Assembly: GCA_934293575.1 (NCBI GenBank) | Contig: CAKQYU010000002.1 | Coordinates: 1-64,000 of the forward strand | Direction of reading: 5' to 3' | From: an uncultured Lachnospiraceae bacterium | GTDB lineage: Bacteria > Bacillota > Clostridia > Lachnospirales > Lachnospiraceae | DNA: 64,000 bases | Shown here: piece after piece, positions 24,683-32,986 of the stretch | Position numbering within the stretch: the stretch's first letter is position 1 | How the letters are laid out: every line of letters begins with the position of its first letter | Program-made: the position numbers and the translations under genes | The notes under the pieces: model-generated | What the model was told of the DNA's origin: nothing | The model's database searches: none | Seen by the model: only the letters and a program-made list of their open reading frames with translations

Positions 24683-25303
24683 TTATTGATGTTGATAATA
24701 AAAGACAGCCAGCTGCGTGCGATCACGCAGCTGTAATTTTTCTAAGATGGAACTTAAATAATTACGGATGGTTCCCTCGCTTAAATATAGTTTTGTTGCA
24801 ATTTCCCGGTTGCTAAGACCTTCGGCAACAAATGTAATAATCTCATATTCTTTATCGGTAATATCAAAAGCGGTGTAATCAAATCCGGTATTGTTTTTGA
24901 TAAGCTCCGGTATCTTGGAAATGATTTCATCCCCATACACATTTTGTCCGGAATATACCGCATGAATGGCAGGAACAATATGTGCATAATTTTGTTTGAT
25001 TATATATCCCTTTGCACCGTACTCCAAAGCTTTTACAATATATTCATCATCGACAAAGGTGGTCAAAAACAGAATCTTTGCATCGGGAAATTCCTGTAAT
25101 ACTTCCCGCAGGGCATCGGTACCGTTCATTCCCTGCATTCGGATATCCATTAACAATACATCCGGGTGATAGGTTCGATACAGAGGAAGTGCATCCGCTC
25201 CGTCATTTCCGATTGCGGTAATTTCGATATCCGGTTCTTTTTCTAATATAATTTTAAGAGACATGCTTACAAGCTGGTCATCATCAATGATTACTACTTT
25301 CAA
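24683..25303 (-). CDS. NarL/LuxR-family response regulator
   Basis: A 206-residue regulator. The receiver domain (1-120) has the acidic pair DDD at 7-9, phospho-acceptor D53 (LLMDIRM), T81 region (FLTTF) and K103 (GAKGYI). The C-terminal LuxR helix-turn-helix reads FDITDKEYEIITFVAEGLSN with REIATKLYLSEGTIRNYLS. The start is TTG at 25303, eight bases after AAAGGAGGAG; the long upstream extension possible in this frame would run through the kinase gene. It overlaps the histidine kinase gene by 20 bases and probably controls the divergent ABC exporter. Confidence 0.93.
   Translation of the reverse strand: MKVVIIDDDQLVSMSLKIILEKEPDIEITAIGNDGADALPLYRTYHPDVLLMDIRMQGMNGTDALREVLQEFPDAKILFLTTFVDDEYIVKALEYGAKGYIIKQNYAHIVPAIHAVYSGQNVYGDEIISKIPELIKNNTGFDYTAFDITDKEYEIITFVAEGLSNREIATKLYLSEGTIRNYLSSILEKLQLRDRTQLAVFYYQHQ
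24710..24737 (+). terminator. hairpin terminator for the rhodanese-TtcA gene, inside the convergent gene
   Basis: CAGCTGCGTG (24710-24719) and CACGCAGCTG (24724-24733) form a perfect 10-bp stem with loop CGAT, followed on the plus strand by TAATTTTTC. It lies 30 bases after the stop of the rhodanese-TtcA gene, but within the last codons of the minus-strand response regulator (LQLRDRTQL), so one sequence serves two functions. Confidence 0.6.
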
Positions 25304-26375
25304 GATTCTCCTCCTTTGGTATGGAAATAAAAATACGGAATCCCTCATCCGTCTGAATACGGAAGATACCGTGCAGTGCATCCACACGGGACTGCATATT
25401 GGCAAGACCGATTCCTTTGTTTGGCAGCTGTGGATTGTCCGGTATGATATTTCCGTTATCTTCAATTAACAGTTGGTAAAATCCGGGATGTTCCCGTACT
25501 ATGATTTGGGCATGTGTTGCATTGCTGTGTTTTTCTATATTATGAAGCCCTTCTTTTGCAATTGCAAGAAAACAGTATTTAATGTTTTTCGGAATTTTCT
25601 TTCCTGCGTCATATTCTAACTTTACCGGACAAAACGAAAAATTATTAACAACTTCCTGTAGTGCAGGCTCTAAATGAATGGATTCGTCATGAAGATCGTG
25701 CACACTGTTTCGGATACTGTCCATAGCGGTATTCAGGGAATGATTGAGGTTTTCAAGAATTGGTTTTGTAGTGTTGTCATCGGTAATCGTAAGCAGGGCA
25801 CCTACCTGTAAGATGGAGCGGGATAACAGATGTCCGACATTATCATGAATTTCCCTTGCAATACGGTTACGTTCCTTTAAGGTTGCAATGTAAACTTCAT
25901 TATCCTGACTTTCCTGCAAAATTCGATTATGCTCGGAAAGGATCATTTCTCTTTCCGTATTCTCATCCTGTATTTTAAATAAATCTGTTGCCTGACGATT
26001 TGTTTTTGCACTGTGGAACGCCATATAAAGGGATATGAGATACAGGAAAAACGGTATTCCGGTTGTAATATCTTTGCTTATAAAACCATATAGAAATTCT
26101 ATGAATAATATACCCGGAAACCAAAATTGACTACGGTAAAAATATTGATAGGAAAGATAGGGTGCAAAACAGCAAAAGGATGGATAAAAAATACCGGGAA
26201 TCAACATAAGAAAACCGGGAATAAATTGCTGCTTTTCTTTTTTTAAGGCAAGTGTAAAGCATTGCAATACCAGTGCCAGTAAAATAATCAGCAAGGTGGA
26301 AGCTGTAAAGTTTTTGTAAGGATATGATAACAGACATAAAATAAATAAAATCAGTGAATCAATATACTGAAACAT
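25284..26375 (-). CDS. sensor histidine kinase, HisKA_3 (LiaS/NarX) type
   Basis: A 363-residue membrane kinase. The first ~120 residues hold about five hydrophobic helices with almost no extracellular loop, a sensor of the membrane itself or of membrane partners. A coiled linker follows (residues 125-165), then the dimerisation segment ERNRIAREIHDNVGHLLS with phospho-acceptor H177, and an HATPase domain (KEGLHNIEKHSNATH, EDNGNIIPD, GIGLANM). The ATG at 26375 follows GGGAGGCGAAC. It is co-transcribed with the response regulator and divergent from an ABC-2 exporter; such intramembrane kinases often sense cell-envelope antibiotics. Confidence 0.93.
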   Translation of the reverse strand: MFQYIDSLILFILCLLSYPYKNFTASTLLIILLALVLQCFTLALKKEKQQFIPGFLMLIPGIFYPSFCCFAPYLSYQYFYRSQFWFPGILFIEFLYGFISKDITTGIPFFLYLISLYMAFHSAKTNRQATDLFKIQDENTEREMILSEHNRILQESQDNEVYIATLKERNRIAREIHDNVGHLLSRSILQVGALLTITDDNTTKPILENLNHSLNTAMDSIRNSVHDLHDESIHLEPALQEVVNNFSFCPVKLEYDAGKKIPKNIKYCFLAIAKEGLHNIEKHSNATHAQIIVREHPGFYQLLIEDNGNIIPDNPQLPNKGIGLANMQSRVDALHGIFRIQTDEGFRIFISIPKEENLESSNH

Positions 26376-26390
26376 GTTCGCCTCCCGTTG

Positions 26391-26408
26391 ATATGACATT
26401 TGTCATAT
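26391..26408. promoter_or_regulatory. palindromic operator candidate between kinase and ABC exporter
   Basis: ATATGACA (26391-26398), TT, TGTCATAT (26401-26408): an exact 8-bp inverted repeat with a two-base centre. It lies 16 bases upstream of the kinase start and 80 bases upstream of the exporter ATPase gene, the right place for the NarL-type regulator to control both directions. The exporter side has only a poor -35 box (TACATT, 17 bases before TAAGAT at about 26452), as expected for an activated promoter. Confidence 0.55.
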
Positions 26409-26487
26409 GATTTCCTTACATTTTACACTACATTTTCTGTTTTGGGTAGGGTAAGATAGGATTAGAAAAAAAGAAAAGGAGTCTGCT

Positions 26488-27420
26488 ATGGTTGTAGAAA
26501 TTGAAAATCTGGTAAAACGATATGGAGATCTGGTTGCATTGGATCACTTTAATTTAAAGATTGAAGAGGGAGAGATATTTGGACTGTTAGGACCAAATGG
26601 CAGTGGAAAGTCAACCACCATTCACTGTATGCTGTCTTTATTGGAATACGATAAAGGAACCATCCGTATATTTGGGAAAGAAATGAAACCGACAAGCTAT
26701 GATATCAAAAGAGATATCGGTGTGGTAATGCAAAATGTTGCTGTATTTGATGATTTGACGGTTTATGAAAATATTGATTATTTCTGCGGACTTTATATAT
26801 CGGATAAGAAAACAAGAAAGCAGTATGTGAAGGAAGCAATTGCATTTGTAGAACTGAAGGATTTTCAAGATTTTTATCCAAAGAAACTGTCAGGTGGCTT
26901 ACTCCGGAGATTAAATATTGCCTGTGGAATCGTACATAAACCGAAATTAATTATTTTGGATGAGCCAACCGTTGCAGTTGACCCGCAAAGCCGGAATAAA
27001 ATACTGGAAGGGATACAGGAATTAAATCGTCAGGGTGCGACAATTATTTATACATCTCATTATATGGAAGAGGTTGAACAGATTTGTACCCGGATTGCCA
27101 TTATGGATAAGGGAAAGAATCTGGCACTTGGAACCAAGGAAGAATTAAAGGCGATGATTGATTTAGGTGAAACCATCAGTCTGGAAATTCTGGAATGGAC
27201 CGATGAGTTGGAAGAAAAAGTAAAAGCACTTCCGCATGTGACCCGTGTAACTTATGAGGAGCATTTGTTGAAGATTCAGTTTTCAAAAGGAAAACATAAT
27301 TTGTTGCGGCTGCTGGATTTGTTAAAGGAGTGTGAGGTTGCATTTGGCAGTGTACATTCTACGCAACCCACATTAAATGATGTATTTTTAGAGATTACCG
27401 GTAAGGAATTAAGAGATTAG
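26488..27420 (+). CDS. ABC transporter ATP-binding protein (ABC-2 exporter type)
   Basis: A 310-residue ATPase with Walker A GPNGSGKST (about 34-42), Q-loop MQNVAVFDD, signature SGGLLRR and Walker B LIILDEPT followed by H-loop TSHYMEE. The last ~90 residues (LEILEWTDELEEKVKALPHVTRV...) form the C-terminal extension common in drug, bacteriocin and lipid exporters. The signature has GGLL rather than GGQ, a frequent variant in this family. AAAAGGAGTCTGCT ribosome binding site. First gene of a three-gene exporter with two different permeases. Confidence 0.93.
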   Translation: MVVEIENLVKRYGDLVALDHFNLKIEEGEIFGLLGPNGSGKSTTIHCMLSLLEYDKGTIRIFGKEMKPTSYDIKRDIGVVMQNVAVFDDLTVYENIDYFCGLYISDKKTRKQYVKEAIAFVELKDFQDFYPKKLSGGLLRRLNIACGIVHKPKLIILDEPTVAVDPQSRNKILEGIQELNRQGATIIYTSHYMEEVEQICTRIAIMDKGKNLALGTKEELKAMIDLGETISLEILEWTDELEEKVKALPHVTRVTYEEHLLKIQFSKGKHNLLRLLDLLKECEVAFGSVHSTQPTLNDVFLEITGKELRD

Positions 27421-27430
27421 GAGAGGGATT

Positions 27431-28561
27431 ATGCAACATATTTATTATCAGATAAAACGTATGCTCCGGTCAAAATCCATGCTGTTTTGGATGTTAGCGT
27501 TTCCAATTATCTTGGGAATTTTGTTCTACAATATGTTTGGAGGAATATCGGAGCTTACCCGGTTTGAAAAAATTCCGGTTGGAATACTGGCTGCGGAGGA
27601 GGATAAAAATTTTGTCGATATCATGGAAAGTGTCGAGTCGGATGCCGGCACAAAAATGTTTCAGGTAAAGGTGTATCGGGAAAAGGATAAGGCAATGAAA
27701 GCCTTGAAGGATGAAACAATAAAGGGTGTAATTGATTTGTCGGAGGATCGGACCCTTATTGTCAAAGATTCGGATATCTATACATCCATAATCAAGACAT
27801 TTTTAGACCAGTACCGGCAAAACCAAAAGTTAATTGTGGATACAGCAAAAAAGAATCCACAGGGTGTTTCCAAACTGGTGGTTACGTTATTTGAACCGAC
27901 AAAAATATCTATTAAAGAAATTCCGTTAAAGGGTGTGGATAAGGATTTATATACACAGTATTTTTACGCATTGATTGCAATGACCTGTTTGATGGCTTCT
28001 ATGGTTGGATTAAATAACGGATGTGATATACAGGCGGATTTATCTTCCATTGCGGCAAGAAGAAATGTTGCACCGACACCGAAGATGTTGCAGGTTATGA
28101 AAGATTTTATCGCTTCTTATATTTTGTGTGCCGGCATTTTGTTACTGGTTTTGTTGCTTTGTATATATGGATTTCATCAGGATTTTGGAAAGAATTTTGC
28201 ATATATTATGCTTGGAAGTCTGGCGGGAATCTTTACCGGATTGGCAGTCGGAATTTTAATTGCATTATTTGTAAAAGGAAATCGTACAAAAAAGGATGGC
28301 ATTGTCGTTGCATTTTTTATGATTAGTTCTTTCCTTGGAGGATTGCAGTGGGGAGATATCACATACTATCTGGAGAAAACATGTCCGATTATAAATCGAA
28401 TCAATCCGGCAACTTTGATTGTCAATGCATTTAAAAGTCTTGCTGTATTTGGAGATGTAAAACAGTATGCGGTGAATGTCGGAACGTTGTTTTTGATTGG
28501 TTTTCTTTGTATCAGTATTTCGGTTTGGAAATTAAGGAGGACACGATATGCAAGTCTTTAA
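27431..28561 (+). CDS. ABC-2 type permease, first
   Basis: A 376-residue permease: one N-terminal helix (LFWMLAFPIILGILFYNMF), a ~150-residue extracytoplasmic domain, then five or six helices clustered at the C-terminal half (from about residue 170). This is the ABC-2_membrane_3 layout. It starts ten bases after the ATPase gene with GGAGAGGGATT and its end overlaps the second permease by 14 bases, so the three are one operon. Likely forms a heterodimeric exporter with the next gene product. Substrate unknown; link to the neighbouring two-component system suggests envelope stress or antimicrobial peptides. Confidence 0.9.
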   Translation: MQHIYYQIKRMLRSKSMLFWMLAFPIILGILFYNMFGGISELTRFEKIPVGILAAEEDKNFVDIMESVESDAGTKMFQVKVYREKDKAMKALKDETIKGVIDLSEDRTLIVKDSDIYTSIIKTFLDQYRQNQKLIVDTAKKNPQGVSKLVVTLFEPTKISIKEIPLKGVDKDLYTQYFYALIAMTCLMASMVGLNNGCDIQADLSSIAARRNVAPTPKMLQVMKDFIASYILCAGILLLVLLLCIYGFHQDFGKNFAYIMLGSLAGIFTGLAVGILIALFVKGNRTKKDGIVVAFFMISSFLGGLQWGDITYYLEKTCPIINRINPATLIVNAFKSLAVFGDVKQYAVNVGTLFLIGFLCISISVWKLRRTRYASL

Positions 28562-29702
28562 GATATGTTCAAAAATATTGTTGAGGTATAAGGGAACCAT
28601 TCTTCTTTATTTTGGTATTTTTATGGGTGTTGCACTTTTTATGAGTCAGGTTACGAACGGAAACAGTTCTGATTTTGAACAGGAAGTGCTGCAGGTAGGA
28701 TTAATTGACCAGGATCAAAAATCGTTTGCAAAGGAATTAAAAAATTATTTTGGGGAGCAGATAGAATGGCAGGATATGGAAGATGATGAGGAGATGGCAA
28801 CGGATGAACTGTATTGGAGAAAAAAAGATTATATTTTAATTATTCCCAAGGGTTTTGAAGAAAGTCTGAATACAGAAAATCCGATGGACTTGTCTGCTAT
28901 GAAGGTGCCGGGGTACAGTGGCTCCATTTATTTTGAATCCGACCTTACTATGTATTTACAAAAGATAGAGGGTTTGCTGGCATCCGGTGAAACACTTACC
29001 GAGGCACAAAACATTATGTGTGATTTGGGAAAGGATGAGACAAAGGTAGAATTGGCTTCCTTTTCCAATGTGAATAAAAATGATAAGACAACCACTTTCT
29101 TTTTATATGTGCCATATCTGTTTTTGTCGGTATGTGTATCCGGAATCGGACTGTTGCTTTCTGTCTATAATGAGCAGGAAGTGAAAAGAAGAACGGAATG
29201 TAGTTCATTGCCGCTATGGAAGAGAAATCTTGGAGTGTTAATGACTATATTTACCTTTGGCTTGTTGTTTTACCTAGTGGTTCTTATGATTGGAGGGATT
29301 CTTTCAAAGGGAACTTTATTAACGGATATCCGTTTTGGGTGGTTTGCAATCAATATATTGGCGATGTTGGTTCTTTCCTTAAGTCTTGGATTTTTTGCGG
29401 GAACGGCAGCAAGAAGCCGGGATGCAATTAATGGAATAACAAATGTGATTGGATTAAGCTTCTGCTTTATGGGAGGGATATTTGTGCCGATGGAATTATT
29501 CAGTAAATCGGTTGATAAAGTGGCAAGATGGTTTCCGACTTATTGGTATGTAAAATTGAATAATGAGGTTGGTGCATTAAAAGAAGTTACACCGGAATTT
29601 GTAAAAGATTTCTGGCTGGAAACCGGAATCATACTGTGTTACGGTCTGTTGTTCTTTGCAATTACATTAATTATAATCGGCAGAAAAAGAAAAACGGTGT
29701 AA
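28548..29702 (+). CDS. ABC-2 type permease, second
   Basis: A 384-residue permease of the same architecture as the preceding one: N-terminal helix (ILLYFGIFMGVALFM), large external domain with acidic stretches (WQDMEDDEEM), then a helix cluster including LFLSVCVSGIGLLLSVY and the conserved GGIFVPMELFSKSV before the last helices. It starts inside the last codons of the first permease at an AAGGAGGACACGAT ribosome binding site. It ends five bases from a convergent regulator gene; no hairpin is visible between them. Confidence 0.9.
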   Translation: MQVFKICSKILLRYKGTILLYFGIFMGVALFMSQVTNGNSSDFEQEVLQVGLIDQDQKSFAKELKNYFGEQIEWQDMEDDEEMATDELYWRKKDYILIIPKGFEESLNTENPMDLSAMKVPGYSGSIYFESDLTMYLQKIEGLLASGETLTEAQNIMCDLGKDETKVELASFSNVNKNDKTTTFFLYVPYLFLSVCVSGIGLLLSVYNEQEVKRRTECSSLPLWKRNLGVLMTIFTFGLLFYLVVLMIGGILSKGTLLTDIRFGWFAINILAMLVLSLSLGFFAGTAARSRDAINGITNVIGLSFCFMGGIFVPMELFSKSVDKVARWFPTYWYVKLNNEVGALKEVTPEFVKDFWLETGIILCYGLLFFAITLIIIGRKRKTV

Positions 29703-29707
29703 TCCGC

Positions 29708-29926
29708 TTATAGAGGCTGGTCGTCATCCGATGGAAGATATCTTACAATGTCACAGACATCGCATTGTAAAATCCGACACAAATCATTAATGGTACGAGT
29801 GGAAATATCCATGTTATGTTTCAGTCGGTGTAGAGTACTGTGCGACATATGATGCTTATTTGTAAGCGTATACCAATTTTCAGTTGAATTTTTAAGAGTA
29901 TTCCAAAACGGAGAATAATCTATCAT
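29708..29926 (-). CDS. small Cro/CI-type (XRE) transcriptional regulator
   Basis: A 72-residue helix-turn-helix protein: PFWNTLKNSTENWYTLTNKH, then SHSTLHRLKHNMDISTRTINDLCRILQCDVCDIVRYLP. This is the compact XRE family that begins with the xYxPLWxTL-like motif and ends at DIVxxLP. The ATG at 29926 follows AAAGGAAGC with eight-base spacing; the 17-residue upstream extension lacks a ribosome binding site. Target unknown; it is convergent with the ABC exporter and divergent from a holin remnant. Confidence 0.85.
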   Translation of the reverse strand: MIDYSPFWNTLKNSTENWYTLTNKHHMSHSTLHRLKHNMDISTRTINDLCRILQCDVCDIVRYLPSDDDQPL

Positions 29927-30072
29927 TTTCAAGCTTCCTTTGTTTAATATTCTAAAATTACAATAAGAGATATCCACTTACTTGAATATCTTCGTTATGA
30001 TGAATAGTGTGGCGGAAAATTACGGATTTTATGTAATTGCATATAATAGAGTAAAAGAACTAGGGGTTTTAT

Positions 30073-30354
30073 ATGGAAATAGGACATACAGAACTTGCGA
30101 TTGTTGTCATTGCTTATCTGGTGGGGATATCCGTCAAAGCCAATCCCAAAATAAAGGATGACTGGATTCCTCCGATTGTTGGAACGGTAGGTGCTGTTTT
30201 TGGATTGATTGGTTATTTTCTGGTTCCGGATTTCCCGGCTGAAAATGTATTAAATGCTCTTTCTACGGGGATTGTTTCAGGACTTGCGTCCGTTGGAATC
30301 AATCAAACCTATAAAAGATTTTCAAATAAGAAGGGAGAGCAGTTAGATGGCTAA
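30073..30354 (+). CDS. phage holin family protein
   Basis: A 93-residue small membrane protein with two or three hydrophobic helices (ELAIVVIAYLVGISVKA, IVGTVGAVFGLIGYFLV, LSTGIVSGLASVGINQ) and a polar C-terminus KRFSNKKGEQ, the class of small holin found next to Amidase_3 endolysins in clostridial prophages. It overlaps the start of an amidase gene by eight bases, the usual holin-endolysin couplet. As the partner is broken and no other phage genes surround it, this is probably a leftover lysis or peptidoglycan module. A TATAAT at 30042-30047 may be its -10 box. Confidence 0.75.
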   Translation: MEIGHTELAIVVIAYLVGISVKANPKIKDDWIPPIVGTVGAVFGLIGYFLVPDFPAENVLNALSTGIVSGLASVGINQTYKRFSNKKGEQLDG

Positions 30355-30879
30355 GAAGGTATTTATTGGTGTCGGACATGGCGGCAGGGATTTTGGCGCG
30401 GTAAAATATGCGGTGGAAAAGGATTTGAATCTGGTGATGGCTTTGAAGTTTTTCATACAATACACGGAGGCATCGGAAAAACGTTGGCGCAGAATATAGA
30501 AGCGGAAGTTAAGAAAATCGGTCAGAACAGCCGGGGTATAAGGGTTCGTAAAAATAAAAACGGGAAAGATTATTATATGTTTATCCGGCAGACGAAATGC
30601 CCTGCGGTTATTGTCGAAGGTGTATTTGTGGATAATCAGACCGATTTGGCAATTGCCGATTCCAAACAAAAGCAGCAGGCATTTGGAAGGGCATATGGAA
30701 AGGGAATTTTGAAAACCTTGGGATTAAGCGAGGTGACATCCCCTTCGTCGCAAAAAACAGATGATTCCACGTTGTATCTGGTGCAGCTTGGTGCATTTAA
30801 GAATCGTAAAAATGCCGAGGCATTGGTGAAGGAATTAAAGGTAAAAGGATATCAGGCAATCATAAAGGAGCAAAGATAA
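30347..30879 (+). pseudogene. N-acetylmuramoyl-L-alanine amidase (Amidase_3), internally deleted
   Basis: The start reads MAKKVFIGVGHGGRDFGAV...EKDLNLVMAL, the normal beginning of an Amidase_3 enzyme with its zinc histidine. The frame then runs into a stop after about 45 codons. The downstream part resumes in another frame as GDGFEVFHTIHGGIGKTLA and continues through CPAVIVEGVFVDN (catalytic glutamate) to a C-terminal SPOR domain (YLVQLGAFKNRKNAEALVKE). About 50 residues carrying the second and third zinc ligands are missing. The joint falls at GGTGATGGCT (about 30433-30442), a sequence that fits both flanks, so a short-homology deletion is the likely cause. The enzyme cannot be active. Confidence 0.85.
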
Positions 30880-30884
30880 AGAAG

Positions 30885-30909
30885 GCCCTCATGAAATTTT
30901 CATGAGGGC
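30885..30909. terminator. symmetric hairpin between convergent genes
   Basis: GCCCTCATGAAA (30885-30896) and TTTCATGAGGGC (30898-30909) form a perfect 12-bp stem. T-runs are weak on both sides, but its place between the amidase remnant and the convergent beta-propeller gene suggests a bidirectional terminator. Confidence 0.7.
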
Positions 30910-30925
30910 TGCCTTGTTGTATGAC

Positions 30926-32986
30926 TTAATTTTTTATCTGGTCAATTTTGTTGGTTCCGGTTAACGGATAGCTTGTAATGGTGTCGGAGGTTACAATGTA
31001 TAAATAATCATCAATGTAAACCCCACGGACAGAATCCGTATCATAGGAATTCATGTTTAATTTGTATTTGCCAAGTTCATGGAAACCGTCTGTTTCATCA
31101 TATTGATAGGTGACAAAATAATTATTCGTGGTATAGTTTTCATCCATAAGCAGTTCCTGATAAAAGAAACCAAAAATATTTTGTTCGGTATCGATCATAA
31201 GCGCCTTGTGGTTGTGTTCTGCCGGCGAATAATATGCATTTTCGATTACCAGTTGATTTTCAACCGATACATCCGTTTCGTCTGTAATATTGAACATGGA
31301 CAATTTTAACCCCTTTGATTCCTGTGTGTCCGGAGTAACTTCTTCTCCGATTCCCAACAGTAAACCGTCGGCGTAAGGATGCAGGTATTCTGAAAATCCC
31401 GGAACCGTAAGTTTTCCGATAATGGTAGGATTTGCCGGGTCCGACAAATCAATGGAGAATAATGGATCGGTATTTTCATAAGTTACCAGATAACCGATAT
31501 CTCCTAAAAACCGGGCAGAATAAATTTGTTCGCCGGGTGCAATTCCGGATAGCTTACCGGTAAGATTCATATTTTCATCAAAGATATATAATGCATTGAT
31601 GTCTTCCTTTAATTCCTCCGTTGTATCAGTAGAATCCTCTGTCTGCGGTACTGCAACATCGTCGGTTGTACGCAGCAGACTGATATTGTTTGCCGGAATG
31701 GTTGCAACCACACGTAAATGATTTTTATATTCATTTAATGCAAAGTTACCATATAGATAACCGGTAATCACGGAACTGTTACCAACAACAAAATTTCCTT
31801 TGTCATAAGAAATCTTAAGGATTTCCGTTTTGGTGGTTTCGTCATAAATCGTTCCATACAGATAGATGGAAGAATCACTGACATAAATATCGCCGCCGTT
31901 GGTCGGAACTGCCTTTTTATCAACGGTTTTGAATTTATCCAGGTCGATACTGGTAACAACAAAGGTAGATTCTGCCAAAGGTTCGTCCGAATAATAGATA
32001 TCTTTACATTCAAGTAAATCATTGTTTACGGATGGCACGTAATTGGTATAAGGCTTCTCGGTAGAAAAATCCATATCCGTAAAATTACTGATGGTATACA
32101 GATAGCCATCGGATATACGGGCGCCTGTATATTGACCGGACTGGGTAAAGGTTTTCTTTTGAACCGGATGTTCTTTGTCTGATATATCATAGACAACAAT
32201 GGTTGTTTCTGCCTCGTGTGTCAGATTCTGAAACAGAAGAATCAGGGAATTTTTATAGAGGAAAAATTCCTTGAAATACACATATGCATCTTTGTCAAAA
32301 CAATCATTCAGATTTAAGGTGCTTGCCGACGTTAATTTACCGCTTTCTGCTTTGGTAATGGAAAGGGTGTTTACATAGGCATCGTTTTCATAACCGGTTT
32401 TTAACTTATAAATGTATTCACCGTCGGTTTTTACAATATCACCTTCATCTATGTTTGTTTCCTGTGTGTTTGTTGCGGAAAAATTTTTACCGGCTGCGGA
32501 TAAATCGGCAGCACTTAGGGTGTCTAGCGCATCGGCACTTTCTGCTATTGCTGCTTCATTTGCCATTTTTGTTTCAACGGTTGCAAACTGATTATAATAA
32601 TCATCATATACCTGTTTTAAGGTTTTGTAATAATCTTCGTAGTTTCCCGGCTGGTTTAGATTTGTCTGGTAGGCTAAGTCCGGACTGGTATCTTCTGCAA
32701 CGGCCTCCTCAGCAGCGTCCATCATTGCGGGTTCGTCTGATTTTTTGGTATTGTTTATATGAAACAGTGTGGTACCTGCACCGTATAAGACAAAACAGGC
32801 TGCACAGGCAACAACAAGCTTCGGTATCCATTTCTTCTGCTTTTTTGAAACGGTATTCGTATCGTTATTGGCAGAAGTAACCGATTCATCCAGCATTTTT
32901 TTCATATTTTCCGGGGAAATGCTGTCAGGAACCGCAACATTATCCACCTTGCTTTTCAGTTTGTTTATATATTCCTGTTCGTTCAT
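30926..32986 (-). CDS. membrane-anchored beta-propeller protein, probable anti-sigma sensor
   Basis: A 686-residue protein with ~52 cytosolic residues (MNEQEYINKLKSKVDNVAVP...), one transmembrane helix at about 53-75 and a large external part. The external part matches the Beta_propel family (PF09826): KNFSATNTQETNIDEGDIVKTDGEYIYKL (key NVQVxGVDEGDIVKTDG-like block) followed by repeated blades such as DGYLYTISNF, VYDISDKEHP and SARFLGDIGYLVTYEN. Its start overlaps the ECF sigma factor stop by four bases (ATGA). A short cytosolic tail, single helix and extracellular sensor domain, co-translated with a sigma factor, is how anti-sigma factors look; this role is inferred. Confidence 0.88.
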   Translation of the reverse strand: MNEQEYINKLKSKVDNVAVPDSISPENMKKMLDESVTSANNDTNTVSKKQKKWIPKLVVACAACFVLYGAGTTLFHINNTKKSDEPAMMDAAEEAVAEDTSPDLAYQTNLNQPGNYEDYYKTLKQVYDDYYNQFATVETKMANEAAIAESADALDTLSAADLSAAGKNFSATNTQETNIDEGDIVKTDGEYIYKLKTGYENDAYVNTLSITKAESGKLTSASTLNLNDCFDKDAYVYFKEFFLYKNSLILLFQNLTHEAETTIVVYDISDKEHPVQKKTFTQSGQYTGARISDGYLYTISNFTDMDFSTEKPYTNYVPSVNNDLLECKDIYYSDEPLAESTFVVTSIDLDKFKTVDKKAVPTNGGDIYVSDSSIYLYGTIYDETTKTEILKISYDKGNFVVGNSSVITGYLYGNFALNEYKNHLRVVATIPANNISLLRTTDDVAVPQTEDSTDTTEELKEDINALYIFDENMNLTGKLSGIAPGEQIYSARFLGDIGYLVTYENTDPLFSIDLSDPANPTIIGKLTVPGFSEYLHPYADGLLLGIGEEVTPDTQESKGLKLSMFNITDETDVSVENQLVIENAYYSPAEHNHKALMIDTEQNIFGFFYQELLMDENYTTNNYFVTYQYDETDGFHELGKYKLNMNSYDTDSVRGVYIDDYLYIVTSDTITSYPLTGTNKIDQIKN

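Noticed and set aside
25304..25465. Longer version of the response regulator starting at 25465
   Set aside because: The added 54 residues are the reverse reading of the kinase end and not receiver-like; TTG at 25303 has an excellent ribosome binding site.
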